Part shown: piece by piece, positions 8,377 to 15,827 of the stretch
Numbering within the stretch: position 1 is the first letter of the stretch
Layout of the letters: every line of letters begins with the position of its first letter
Assembly: GCF_001896955.1 (NCBI RefSeq)
Contig: NZ_MKRN01000182.1
Coordinates: 8,761 to 42,811 of the forward strand
Length of the DNA stretch: 34,051 bases
Origin: Nitrobacter sp. 62-13
GTDB lineage: Bacteria; Pseudomonadota; Alphaproteobacteria; Rhizobiales; Xanthobacteraceae
Direction: 5' to 3'
Made by a program: the position numbers and the translations under genes
The notes under the pieces: model-generated
What the model was told of the DNA's origin: nothing
Database searches by the model: none
Seen by the model: the letters and a program-made list of their open reading frames with translations, nothing else

Positions 8377-11300
8377 ATGTCGGCCGAGAAGGAAACGCTG
8401 CGACGGGTTCAGGACGGGCTATTCCACCTGCAAAAGGGTCTAGCGCCGTTCGTCGAAGGCCGCATGAAGGGCAAGCACGGGGCGAACTGGCTGCATTATG
8501 CAAGCCGCGCCACGGGCGGCAGCCCGAGCGCAAAGCTTGACGCTTACGGTCTTCTGAAAACCATCGTCGACAACTGGCGCGAAGTCTTCGACGACGCCTT
8601 CGGCCGCAACGACAAGCACAAGGCGCGCAATTTCACCTCGATGGCGCTTGAAGCGCGCAACGCGATCTCGCATCTCGCAATCGGGCTGCAAGACGACGAG
8701 GCGCTCCGCTATCTCGATGCCATGCACCAGCTTCTCAAACTGGTGAAGGCGCCGGCCGGCGAGATTGCCGAGCTTCGCAAGCTCTACGACGAGCAGCGGC
8801 AGTCGGGCGCGACGGCCAAACCGGCCGCGACAGAGTCGCCTCCCGCGCCCGCACCGAAATTCGATCTTCCGATCGGCGACGCGCTGTTGAAGCCGCTGAA
8901 GCCGTGGATCGAGGTCGCGCTTCCGCATCCGGACGTGCTCGCCAACCGATTCAAGGAGGCGGAATTCGCCGCCGATCTGTTCGCGGTCGATGCCGGCCAC
9001 GCAACCGACGACTACGCCCTGCCCGAGAATTTCTATCGCATCACGTTCCTGACCGAAGGTTTGAAGCGGGTGCTCACGAGTAGCTTGCAGCGCGTCGCCG
9101 ACACGGGCGGCGATCCGGTCATCGGACTTCAAACCGCGTTCGGTGGCGGCAAAACGCACACGATGCTTGCCGTCTATCACCTCGCCAAAGCGGCCGACCT
9201 GAAGCACCTAGAAGGCCTGGCGCCGATCGCCGAGATCGCTGGTGTGAAGGCATGGAAGCAGCCGCGGGTCGCGGTGTTTGTCGGTTCCTCGAAAGGCACG
9301 GACGTTTCGCTGAACCTCAAGGACGGCCCGGAGGTCCGCACGCTCTGGGGCTATATCGCCTGGCGCCTTGCCGGCGATGCCGGCCTCAAGCTGGTGGCGC
9401 AGTCGGAAGCCGCGCGGACGAATCCCGGCTCGGAGATCATGGTCGAGGTGCTGAAGCTCGCCGGCCCCTCGATCATCCTTCTCGATGAGCTCGTGGCGTT
9501 CGCGCGCCAATTGCCGGACGAGCGCTTCGAGGCGTTCCTATCCTTCATTCAGTCGCTCACCGAGGCCGCGAAGATGGCGCCCGGCGCGCTCGTGGTCGGC
9601 TCGCTGCCGGAGAGCGATTCCGAGGTCGGCGGCCAGAAGGGCAAGGAAGCGCTGCTTCGGCTTGAAAAGATTTTCGGCCGCGTGCAATCGCCATGGATGC
9701 CTGCGTCGGGCGACGAGACCTACGAGATCATCCGCCGGCGCCTATTCCAAGCGCTCGATGCCGACGGCGAGAAGGCGCGCGACGAGACCGTCAAAGCCTT
9801 TCACGATCTCTATCGGAAGAACCAGGCCGAGTTTCCACCTGAGGCCAAGGAGAAGCGCTATGAAGAGCTTTTTCGCCTTTCCTATCCGATCCATCCCGAA
9901 CTGTTCGATCGGCTTTCGAAGGATTGGGCGAGCCTCGACAAGTTCCAGCGCACGCGCGGCGTCCTGCGCTTTATGGCGAACGTCGTGGGTGTCCTATGGC
10001 ACGCTCAGGTCCGCGATCCTTTGATTACGCCTGCCCGCGTGCCGATTGCCCATGAACGGGTGCGGGCAAGCGTCCTCTATCCACTCGATCCGGCCTTCAG
10101 CGCGGTAGTCGATAAGGAAGTGGACGGCGACAGCTCTTTGCCCGCGCGGATGGAAGCGAACCCCTCCCGGCGCATCTCGCAAGCTCGCGCGGCAACGCGT
10201 GCGGCGCGCGCCGTCCTCCTCTGCTCCGCGCCGCTGGTCGGTCAGCCCAATGCGGGCCTTACCGGCCAAGGGCTTCGTCTTGCCTGCGCCGAACCGGGTG
10301 ATCAACTCGCGATCTTCGGCGAGGCGCTGCGCGAACTCACCGAGCGCGCGACATACCTTTATGAGGAAGCGGGCCGCTACTGGTTCTCGACCCAACCGAC
10401 GCTGAACAGACTCGCCGATGATCGTGCCAAGGCGCTGCCCGAACACGAGGTAGACGCGGCGATCGCGCAGATTCTTCGTGATGATGCCGACCCCAAGAAG
10501 GGCGGCTCGAAAGGCGGCTTCCATCACGTCCATACCGTGCCGGACGATCCCATCACGATCGACGAGGCTAGCGCGCTGTCGCTCGTCATTCTCGGTCCGT
10601 CGAGCTTTCATGCCGGCAAGGGGGCATCGAAGTCGCCCGCGACCGACGCGGTCACTGAAACACTGATGCGTTGCCGCGCAACCCAGCGGCGCCTTCGCAA
10701 CACGTTGATCTTCGTCGCGGCGGACGAGACCCTGCTGAGCACGGCGCGGGAGGTGATGCGGAAGGCCATTGCCTGGCGCGAGATCGCCGACGACGAGCGA
10801 CTTCAAAAGCAGCTTCCGACCGGCCAGATCGCCGATGCCCGCGAGAAGGCGAAGACGAATAAGGATGCGGCGCTGAAAGCGGTTCGAGCTGCCTGGAGCC
10901 ACATCCTCTATCCGATGAAAAGCGATACCGCCGGCAAGCCCTTCGATCTCGAACACGATCCGATCACCGCGCGCGACCGCGCCGCCGTTCCGATCGTGGT
11001 CTATGACAAGGCCAAAGCCGACGGCATTGCGCTCGAGAAGCTTGGAACGGAGCGCCTTTGGCTGGCGCTGAAACCGATATGGCCAGACGATCGGCCGCAC
11101 TTGGCGATCTCTGACGTAGCCGACTGGTTCTCATCGTATGTCTATCTTCCAAAGCTGCGCGACGGCGTTGTGCTTCAAGCAGCGATCCGCGATGCCGTAG
11201 GGAAGCTCGATCCAACCTTCGGCTATGCCGATGGCTTCGATGAAGGAACGAGGCGCTATCGGAATCTAATTTGGGCGAAAAGCCCACCCGATATCATGCC

Positions 11301-11697
11301 GCCAACAGCGGTGCTCGTGCGCGCCGCCGAGGCAGTTGAGCAGCTCAAGCAGCACGCTGGGGCCGCCGAGGCCCCAACTGGCGCGGGCGGCGGACCATCG
11401 CCGACCGAAGGACCGACAACGCCAACCGACGGAGGAGCGGCTCCGGCCGAGGGTGGCAATCCGCGCCGCTTCTTCGGCTCGGTTGAGATCGACATGGTTC
11501 GCCCGGTGAAGTCCTTTGATGCTATCTTGAATGCGGTCGTAATGGAGCTTCAGCGGACCCAGGGCGCAAAGGTGAAACTCACGCTGGAGATCCAAGCCGA
11601 AGCGCCATCCGGTTTTCCCGAGGGAGAGGTCAGCGTCGTTCGCGACAATGCCAAGCAGCTTAAGTTCAAGGCGGAATCGACCGGATTCGAGGACTAG
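8377..11697 (+). CDS. HEPN (Swt1-like)-DUF499 AAA+-type ATPase of the defence module
   Basis: Encodes 1106 aa from an ATG with GGAGG 8 nt upstream (8364-8368). The frame is open back to 8263, but that would overlap the previous gene. Residues about 1-135 resemble the Swt1-like HEPN domain and contain RNAISH (R94 to H99), the R-x4-H motif of HEPN ribonucleases. The DUF499 P-loop core follows: Walker A AFGGGKTH (254-261) and Walker B SIILLDE (365-371, acidic pair D370/E371). The middle is helical. Near residues 985-1020 a Gly/Pro/Thr-rich linker leads to a conserved C-terminal beta-rich piece starting RRFFGSVEIDM. The protein is the energy-consuming component of helicase-methylase-ATPase systems, and the HEPN part could be a toxic RNase arm. 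Family membership is clear; its function in defence is inferred from the class. Confidence 0.85.
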   Translation: MSAEKETLRRVQDGLFHLQKGLAPFVEGRMKGKHGANWLHYASRATGGSPSAKLDAYGLLKTIVDNWREVFDDAFGRNDKHKARNFTSMALEARNAISHLAIGLQDDEALRYLDAMHQLLKLVKAPAGEIAELRKLYDEQRQSGATAKPAATESPPAPAPKFDLPIGDALLKPLKPWIEVALPHPDVLANRFKEAEFAADLFAVDAGHATDDYALPENFYRITFLTEGLKRVLTSSLQRVADTGGDPVIGLQTAFGGGKTHTMLAVYHLAKAADLKHLEGLAPIAEIAGVKAWKQPRVAVFVGSSKGTDVSLNLKDGPEVRTLWGYIAWRLAGDAGLKLVAQSEAARTNPGSEIMVEVLKLAGPSIILLDELVAFARQLPDERFEAFLSFIQSLTEAAKMAPGALVVGSLPESDSEVGGQKGKEALLRLEKIFGRVQSPWMPASGDETYEIIRRRLFQALDADGEKARDETVKAFHDLYRKNQAEFPPEAKEKRYEELFRLSYPIHPELFDRLSKDWASLDKFQRTRGVLRFMANVVGVLWHAQVRDPLITPARVPIAHERVRASVLYPLDPAFSAVVDKEVDGDSSLPARMEANPSRRISQARAATRAARAVLLCSAPLVGQPNAGLTGQGLRLACAEPGDQLAIFGEALRELTERATYLYEEAGRYWFSTQPTLNRLADDRAKALPEHEVDAAIAQILRDDADPKKGGSKGGFHHVHTVPDDPITIDEASALSLVILGPSSFHAGKGASKSPATDAVTETLMRCRATQRRLRNTLIFVAADETLLSTAREVMRKAIAWREIADDERLQKQLPTGQIADAREKAKTNKDAALKAVRAAWSHILYPMKSDTAGKPFDLEHDPITARDRAAVPIVVYDKAKADGIALEKLGTERLWLALKPIWPDDRPHLAISDVADWFSSYVYLPKLRDGVVLQAAIRDAVGKLDPTFGYADGFDEGTRRYRNLIWAKSPPDIMPPTAVLVRAAEAVEQLKQHAGAAEAPTGAGGGPSPTEGPTTPTDGGAAPAEGGNPRRFFGSVEIDMVRPVKSFDAILNAVVMELQRTQGAKVKLTLEIQAEAPSGFPEGEVSVVRDNAKQLKFKAESTGFED

Positions 11698-11750
11698 CTG
11701 CCCCAACGCTCAGGCGCCCGAATGGCAAGGTGTTGGCGAGTTGACAAACG

Positions 11751-11778
11751 AACGCCCCGGACTTGCGTCCGGGGCGTT
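11751..11778 (+). terminator. Strong intrinsic terminator-like hairpin after the defence module
   Basis: A 12-bp perfect stem (AACGCCCCGGAC at 11751-11762 with its complement at 11767-11778) closes on a TTGC loop and is followed by TTGTTC. It lies 54 nt past the DUF499 stop codon and probably ends the module's transcript. Confidence 0.75.
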
Positions 11779-11808
11779 TGTTCAACCCCTTGTTCGATCA
11801 AGGGGAAT

Positions 11809-11851
11809 TTGGTTGCGGGGACTCTGACCCTCAGGTTATGAGCCTGACGAG
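11809..11851 (-). pseudogene. Deleted initiator tRNA (tRNA-fMet) remnant
   Basis: Read on the minus strand, this has the start of the D-stem region and a complete anticodon arm (CAGGCTCATAACCTGA, anticodon CAT) and then, after a deletion that removes most of the T-arm, the 3' acceptor end CCCCGCAACCA including CCA. The 5' acceptor half is absent, and 43 nt remain of about 77. It cannot be functional. Such fragments are typical scars where an integrase once used the tRNA gene. Confidence 0.65.
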
Positions 11852-12126
11852 ATGAATTTCAGCCAACTCGCGTCCCGGTCGGACTAATCAAGGCTCGGTT
11901 TTCCGCCGGGCATCTTCCGTGTTGGCAGCTAGCAGTTACGAAACGTTAACCAATCCAATTTTCAGAGGACACATATTTCCGGCACACGTTTCAGCGCGCG
12001 TGAGGCCCCCGCCCTGGCCATGTACCCCCCGGGGGTGAATTTCCGCGCACCGCGCTGACCCGCCACGACCCGCCGATGGCACGCGACCTTTCCTGGTCGC
12101 ATCCCCTACAGCCATCGGATACCCCA
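11852..12126 (+). other. Non-coding leader upstream of the antirestriction gene
   Basis: No gene is seen here. The stretch holds a short GC-only palindrome (CCCCCGGGGG at 12026-12035) and an in-frame ATG at 12076 that could extend the next gene by 17 residues. No clear promoter hexamers could be chosen. Leaders of this kind precede ardC-like genes in rhizobial mobile DNA, but I cannot verify a match. Confidence 0.35.
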
Positions 12127-13005
12127 ATGAAACGCGATCTCTATATGGAAGTGTCGGCGCGCATTGTTGCCGAGCTGGAAGCCGGCGCCGCGCCCTGGAT
12201 CAAGCCCTGGTCAGCCACTCCCGGCGCGAACACGCCATGCAACGCTGCGACCAATCGGCCCTACTCCGGTTGCAACGTCGTTCTGTTATGGATGGCCCAG
12301 GCGGCGGGATACCGCTCGCCGCGGTATCTAACCTTCAAGCAAGCCCTGGAGTTCGGCGGCAACGTTCGCAAGGGCGAGCACGGCACCAAGGTCTATTTTG
12401 TCAAGCAACTCGAAATCCGCGACGGCGCCGATGACGGACCGTCAACCCGGCTTGTGCCCATGATGCGCGAGTACACAGTTTTCAATGTAGACCAGTGCGA
12501 CGGCCTTCCCGAGAGCATTACTGCCGGGAAGCCGATGCGCGTTCGCAATCCTGACGCAAGGGACGACCTTGCGGACCAGTTCTTGCGCGCAACTGGCGCC
12601 GATATCCGTGAAGGCCATGGCGAAGCGTATTACGTGCCGAGCCGGGATTTTATCTCCATGCCCGCGTTCGGCGCCTTCAAGAGCGCGGATCATTTCTATG
12701 GGACGGCGTTTCACGAGCTAACGCATTGGACGGGACACAAGTCTCGCCGTGATCGCGATTTTAAGAACCGCTTTGGGTCGCGAAGTTATGCTGGGGAAGA
12801 ACTGGTCGCAGAATTGGGCGCCGCGTTCCTATGCGCTGAGTTTGGGTTTGACGGCGATCTTCGGCACGCGGGCTACATCGCCCACTGGATCGACCTTCTG
12901 AGGGCCGACAAACGCGCCTTCTTCACCGCCTGCAGTCAGGCGTCAAAGGCGGCTGACTATCTGCGCGGTTTGGCGCTGGCGGAGCCAAGCGAGGTTGCGG
13001 CATGA
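12127..13005 (+). CDS. ardC: ArdC-type antirestriction protein (DUF1738 plus metallopeptidase-like domain)
   Basis: Encodes 292 aa. The N-terminal part, with APWIKPWSA and FKQALEFGGNVRKGEHG, is the ssDNA-binding ArdC N-terminal domain (DUF1738). The C-terminal part carries the zinc metallopeptidase signature HELTH (H196, E197, H200) with the distal AGEELVAELGAAF helix that usually provides the third ligand. ArdC proteins are carried by conjugative plasmids and integrative elements and protect entering DNA from host restriction. I chose the ATG at 12127 because family members start close to the DLY motif; 12076 is a possible alternative. The stop overlaps the next start (ATGA), so the pair is translationally coupled. 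Next to a methylase-based defence module, it points to a mobile island. Confidence 0.88.
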   Translation: MKRDLYMEVSARIVAELEAGAAPWIKPWSATPGANTPCNAATNRPYSGCNVVLLWMAQAAGYRSPRYLTFKQALEFGGNVRKGEHGTKVYFVKQLEIRDGADDGPSTRLVPMMREYTVFNVDQCDGLPESITAGKPMRVRNPDARDDLADQFLRATGADIREGHGEAYYVPSRDFISMPAFGAFKSADHFYGTAFHELTHWTGHKSRRDRDFKNRFGSRSYAGEELVAELGAAFLCAEFGFDGDLRHAGYIAHWIDLLRADKRAFFTACSQASKAADYLRGLALAEPSEVAA

Positions 13006-13229
13006 CAAGGGCTAACCGTCGGCATGAGCCTCTTTTCGACATCCATCCGGTGACGGGCGCCAGCATTGAGATTTTCTATGCTGACAACGGGCTCACCACG
13101 TTCGGCTGGCGCGGTGCCGGTTGGTTTTGGCACCTGAGGCGAAGCGGTGCCGCGCCTGACGGTGAGGCGGTCGGGCCGTTTCCAACAAGTTACTCGGCGT
13201 ATCGGGACGCGCTTCGGTCGTCAAAATAG
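13002..13229 (+). CDS. Small conserved ArdC-linked protein, function unknown
   Basis: Encodes 75 aa: basic start, then EPLFDIHPVTGASIEIFY, an aromatic/Gly-rich middle (GWRGAGWFWHLRR) and GPFPTSYSAYRDAL. I recognise this as the small protein that commonly follows ardC in rhizobial mobile elements, but no function is known to me. It overlaps ardC by ATGA and is probably co-translated. The residue pattern suggests a compact beta-sheet domain. It is the last gene before tRNA-Phe. Confidence 0.75.
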   Translation: MTRANRRHEPLFDIHPVTGASIEIFYADNGLTTFGWRGAGWFWHLRRSGAAPDGEAVGPFPTSYSAYRDALRSSK

Positions 13230-13316
13230 GCCGGTTAACGCGCTTTTTTGCGTGCGGTTGCAACTAGGTTGCAATGACGATCCAGCGAAAAATGACCGGG
13301 ACGGGTTATGGGATTT

Positions 13317-13342
13317 CATTAAGCCCGTACAATCGCTTAATG
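13317..13342. repeat. Perfect hairpin abutting the 3' end of tRNA-Phe
   Basis: An 8-bp perfect inverted repeat (CATTAAGC at 13317-13324, GCTTAATG at 13335-13342) with a 10-nt loop reaches into the CCA end of tRNA-Phe. It could be a terminator-like structure for the tRNA transcript (no U-tract is seen) or part of an integrase attachment site. Confidence 0.45.
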
Positions 13343-13416
13343 GTGCCCAGGGGCGGGATCGAACCACCGACACTGCGATTTTCAGTCGCATGCTCTACCA
13401 ACTGAGCTACCTGGGC
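13341..13416 (-). tRNA. tRNA-Phe (GAA)
   Basis: A 76-nt cloverleaf read on the minus strand: acceptor GCCCAGG pairing with CCTGGGC, D-arm AGCTCAGTTGGTAGAGC, anticodon arm TGCGA-CTGAAAA-TCGCA with GAA at 34-36, T-arm with GGTTCGATCC, and encoded CCA. Its 3' end points to the accessory DNA on the left, the usual arrangement for an island integrated at a tRNA 3' end. Confidence 0.96.
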
Positions 13417-13558
13417 GTCGCCCGGCTTCAGCCGGGACGCGCCGGTTTATAGTCAGGCCCGATGGCCCTGTCCACCCACCGCACGGTTTGAAACCGCGCC
13501 GGGTGATTTTCTCAAACCATTGACCGCATGATCCATCGCCGTCCCAAAGGCGACTGGG

Positions 13559-13738
13559 CTATTCCGCATCTTCGTCGGTTGTCTTGCCGCCGGGGATGGC
13601 GTAGCCGCCAGACAGCCAGCGATTGAGGTCGACATCGCGGCAACGCTCCGAACAAAACGGAAATGATGCGGCGACAGCGGGCTTGCCGCAGATCGGGCAG
13701 CGCTTTTTCGGGCGCGCGTCGGCTTTTTTAACCGGCAT
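13559..13738 (-). CDS. yacG: YacG-like DNA gyrase inhibitor / zinc-finger protein
   Basis: A 59-aa protein with the YacG four-cysteine zinc site, CPIC at 14-17 and CSERC at 29-33, followed by the family motif [14 protein letters not shown]. In E. coli YacG binds GyrB and inhibits gyrase; in alphaproteobacteria it commonly follows maf. Its start overlaps the 3' end of maf by 11 nt, so the two are probably co-translated. The length is normal for the family. It ends about 140 nt from tRNA-Phe. Confidence 0.88.
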   Translation of the reverse strand: MPVKKADARPKKRCPICGKPAVAASFPFCSERCRDVDLNRWLSGGYAIPGGKTTDEDAE

Positions 13739-14351
13739 TCAACCAGCCGGAGCGGATCGGAAATCCCTCGCCGCCGAGCAGCGAGAAGGATTCGTAAAGC
13801 GGCAGGCCGACCACATTGGTATACGACCCTACCAGCTTGACCACGAACGAACCGGCGATGCCCTGAATCGCGTAGCCGCCTGCCTTGCCGCGCCATTCGC
13901 CGGAGCCGATATAGGCCTGGATGTCATCCTCGGCCAATCGTTTGAAGCGCACCCGCGTTTCAACCAGACGCTGGCGGAAGTTTTCCTTCGGCGTCACGAG
14001 GCAGATCGCGGTGTAGACGCGGTGATTGCGCCCGGAAAGCAATCGCAGACATTGCGACGCCTCATCCGCCAGATCGGCCTTGGGCAGGATGCGCCGGCCC
14101 ACCGCGACCACGGTGTCGGCGGCCAGAATAAAAGACCCGCGCAGTTCGTCGTCGAGCTGCACCGCCTTCAACGCTGCATCGGCCTTGGCGCGGGCGAGGC
14201 GGTTGGCGCAGGCGCGCGGCAGCTCGCCCCGCGTCGGCGTCTCATCGATGTCGACAGGACGCAACGTGTCGGGCTCAATGCCTGCCTGATTGAGCAGGCT
14301 GAGCCGCCGCGGCGAACCGGAGGCGAGAACGAGTTTGATGCGGCCTGACAT
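13728..14351 (-). CDS. maf: Maf-family nucleoside triphosphate pyrophosphatase
   Basis: Encodes 207 aa, the usual size. The N-terminal [14 protein letters not shown] is the Maf signature. DIDETP, the ARAKADA helix, FILAADTVV with the catalytic Asp, and later [18 protein letters not shown] are all in order. Maf proteins hydrolyse non-canonical or modified nucleotides such as dTTP/UTP analogues (YhdE/YceF group) and influence septation when overexpressed. It is followed by overlapping yacG. In related genomes infA lies just upstream; here the preceding gene is the small membrane protein of the siderophore operon, 121 nt away. Confidence 0.93.
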   Translation of the reverse strand: MSGRIKLVLASGSPRRLSLLNQAGIEPDTLRPVDIDETPTRGELPRACANRLARAKADAALKAVQLDDELRGSFILAADTVVAVGRRILPKADLADEASQCLRLLSGRNHRVYTAICLVTPKENFRQRLVETRVRFKRLAEDDIQAYIGSGEWRGKAGGYAIQGIAGSFVVKLVGSYTNVVGLPLYESFSLLGGEGFPIRSGWLNAG

Positions 14352-14472
14352 GCGGGCTTCATGGTGTCGGGGCGAGGTCGATGCGCGCGGAACCTATCGG
14401 AAGGCACGCCGTTCGACAACCGGGGATCGACCGGCCCGCCCGGAACCCGCGAAAAAATCCGCGCCACCTTGA

Positions 14473-14661
14473 CTACGAGCCGCGCCGAACGAACCCGCAA
14501 TACAGCACGACGGGAATCGCCAGCACGATCCAGGAAACACCGTCCCAGATGCCGTCGCCGAGCAGCGCCGAGAGCAATCCGATCGTGCTCAGGACCGCAA
14601 TGACAGCCGGCCATGCGAAAATCTGGCGGACGGTCAGCCGCCGAGCGCGCGCCGGGATCAT
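14473..14661 (-). CDS. Small two-helix membrane protein of the siderophore operon
   Basis: Encodes 62 aa: a basic N-terminus (RARRLTVRQIF), then two hydrophobic segments (about 15-35 and 40-57) separated by LLGDGIWDGVSW. It starts in an ATGA overlap with the PepSY gene, so it is translationally coupled to it. Similar small proteins follow PepSY_TM genes in Bradyrhizobium-type genomes. The function is unknown; it may help assemble the PepSY protein. Confidence 0.75.
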   Translation of the reverse strand: MIPARARRLTVRQIFAWPAVIAVLSTIGLLSALLGDGIWDGVSWIVLAIPVVLYCGFVRRGS

Positions 14662-15827
14662 GATAACAGCGGGTGGTTGACCGCAGCCGCGGCGCCCACG
14701 GCCTCGCGCGCGGCGCTTTCGCCGGGCTTGCGGCGCCGCAGCCAGAGATAGACGCCCGTTCCGAGCACGATGATGGTCATCATGTCGAGCAGCGCCCAGA
14801 TGATCTTCAGTGGCATTCCGCCATAGTCACCGAAATGCAGCGGCTGCGAGACGAACAGCGTCGTGACGTACCACGGCATGTTGCGGCTGTCGGTGAGCTT
14901 GCCGGTTTCGGCGTCGATCAGCGCCGGCTTGAGCAGCCGCGACGTCACCGGCGTATCGCCGCGCATGAATACCGTATAGTGGCTCTTGCTCGAGAAGATC
15001 GTGCCGGGAAATGCGATGAATGACGGCAGCATGCCGGGCACCGCTTTGGCCGCCACCTCCGCGGCTTCCTGAACCGGTGTCGGATGCGCGGGCAACGTGC
15101 GGTCGCGATACTGCGCCGTCATCTCGGCGAGTTGCCCGGACCGCCACATCTTCAGCACAAGGTCGGCCCAGGTGTTGATGACGCCGGTGAATCCCACCAC
15201 CAGCGTCCACATCACCAGCAGGATGCCGGCGAGGTTATGCAGGTCGAGCCAACGCACGACGCGCGGACGCTCGGCGCGATAGACGCCGAACTTCTGCTTG
15301 CGCATCGACGGCGCATAGACCACCACGCCGGAGATGATCGCGACACAGAACAGAATCCCCATCAGCCCGAGAAACAACTTCCCCGGCAGGTCGGCGAACA
15401 TGTCGCTGTGCAGCTTGAGCATGATGTAGGTGAAGCGCCCGGTGACGTCGGGCGCATCGAGATAAGATCCGGTATGAGCGTCGACACGGACGATGCGGTT
15501 GTCGGCCGGGTTGGCGTCGATGGTCTTGCCGACGCTGACCAGCATCGCGTTCGGATCGTCGCGGTCCCAGATCAGGAAATGCGGCACCTGCCCCGGCATC
15601 GCCGCCACGGCGCTCGCCACGACGCGATCGAGATTCGCCGGCGGGGTGCCCTCAGGAACGACGGCGGCCGCGACCTGGTCATGCAGCAGCTCGTCGATCT
15701 CGTCGTGAAAGATCAGCGGCAGCCCGGTGATGCACAGCATCAGCATGAACAGGGTGCAAATGATGCTGGACCACTTGTGAGCCCAGCTCCATTTGCGCAA
15801 GGCGCTTGTCGTCATGCCCTCGCTCAC
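14658..15827 (-). CDS. PepSY-associated TM protein, ferric-siderophore reductase/uptake partner (FegB/PiuB-like)
   Basis: Encodes 389 aa. Transmembrane segments are seen near residues 20-40, 150-175, 200-220 and 335-365, with conserved His-containing motifs next to them (AHKWSS, LHSDMF, WLDLHNLAG, PLHFGDYGG), the PepSY_TM pattern. These inner-membrane proteins sit with TonB receptors and probably reduce or process ferric siderophores; FegB beside FegA in Bradyrhizobium is the model I have in mind. The GTG start at 15827 overlaps the receptor stop (GTGA); an ATG at 15815 is an alternative. It is the middle gene of a coupled three-gene operon. Confidence 0.85.
   Translation of the reverse strand: MSEGMTTSALRKWSWAHKWSSIICTLFMLMLCITGLPLIFHDEIDELLHDQVAAAVVPEGTPPANLDRVVASAVAAMPGQVPHFLIWDRDDPNAMLVSVGKTIDANPADNRIVRVDAHTGSYLDAPDVTGRFTYIMLKLHSDMFADLPGKLFLGLMGILFCVAIISGVVVYAPSMRKQKFGVYRAERPRVVRWLDLHNLAGILLVMWTLVVGFTGVINTWADLVLKMWRSGQLAEMTAQYRDRTLPAHPTPVQEAAEVAAKAVPGMLPSFIAFPGTIFSSKSHYTVFMRGDTPVTSRLLKPALIDAETGKLTDSRNMPWYVTTLFVSQPLHFGDYGGMPLKIIWALLDMMTIIVLGTGVYLWLRRRKPGESAAREAVGAAAAVNHPLLS

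Noticed and set aside
12026-12035. GC-only palindrome before ardC as a specific operator
   Set aside because: CCCCCGGGGG is short and low in complexity; it was noted in the leader entry but there is no basis for calling it a binding site.
13230-13300. Repeat of GGTTGCAA (two copies) before tRNA-Phe as an integrase core site
   Set aside because: Two 8-bp copies close together are too short to support an attachment-site claim without the other end of the island.
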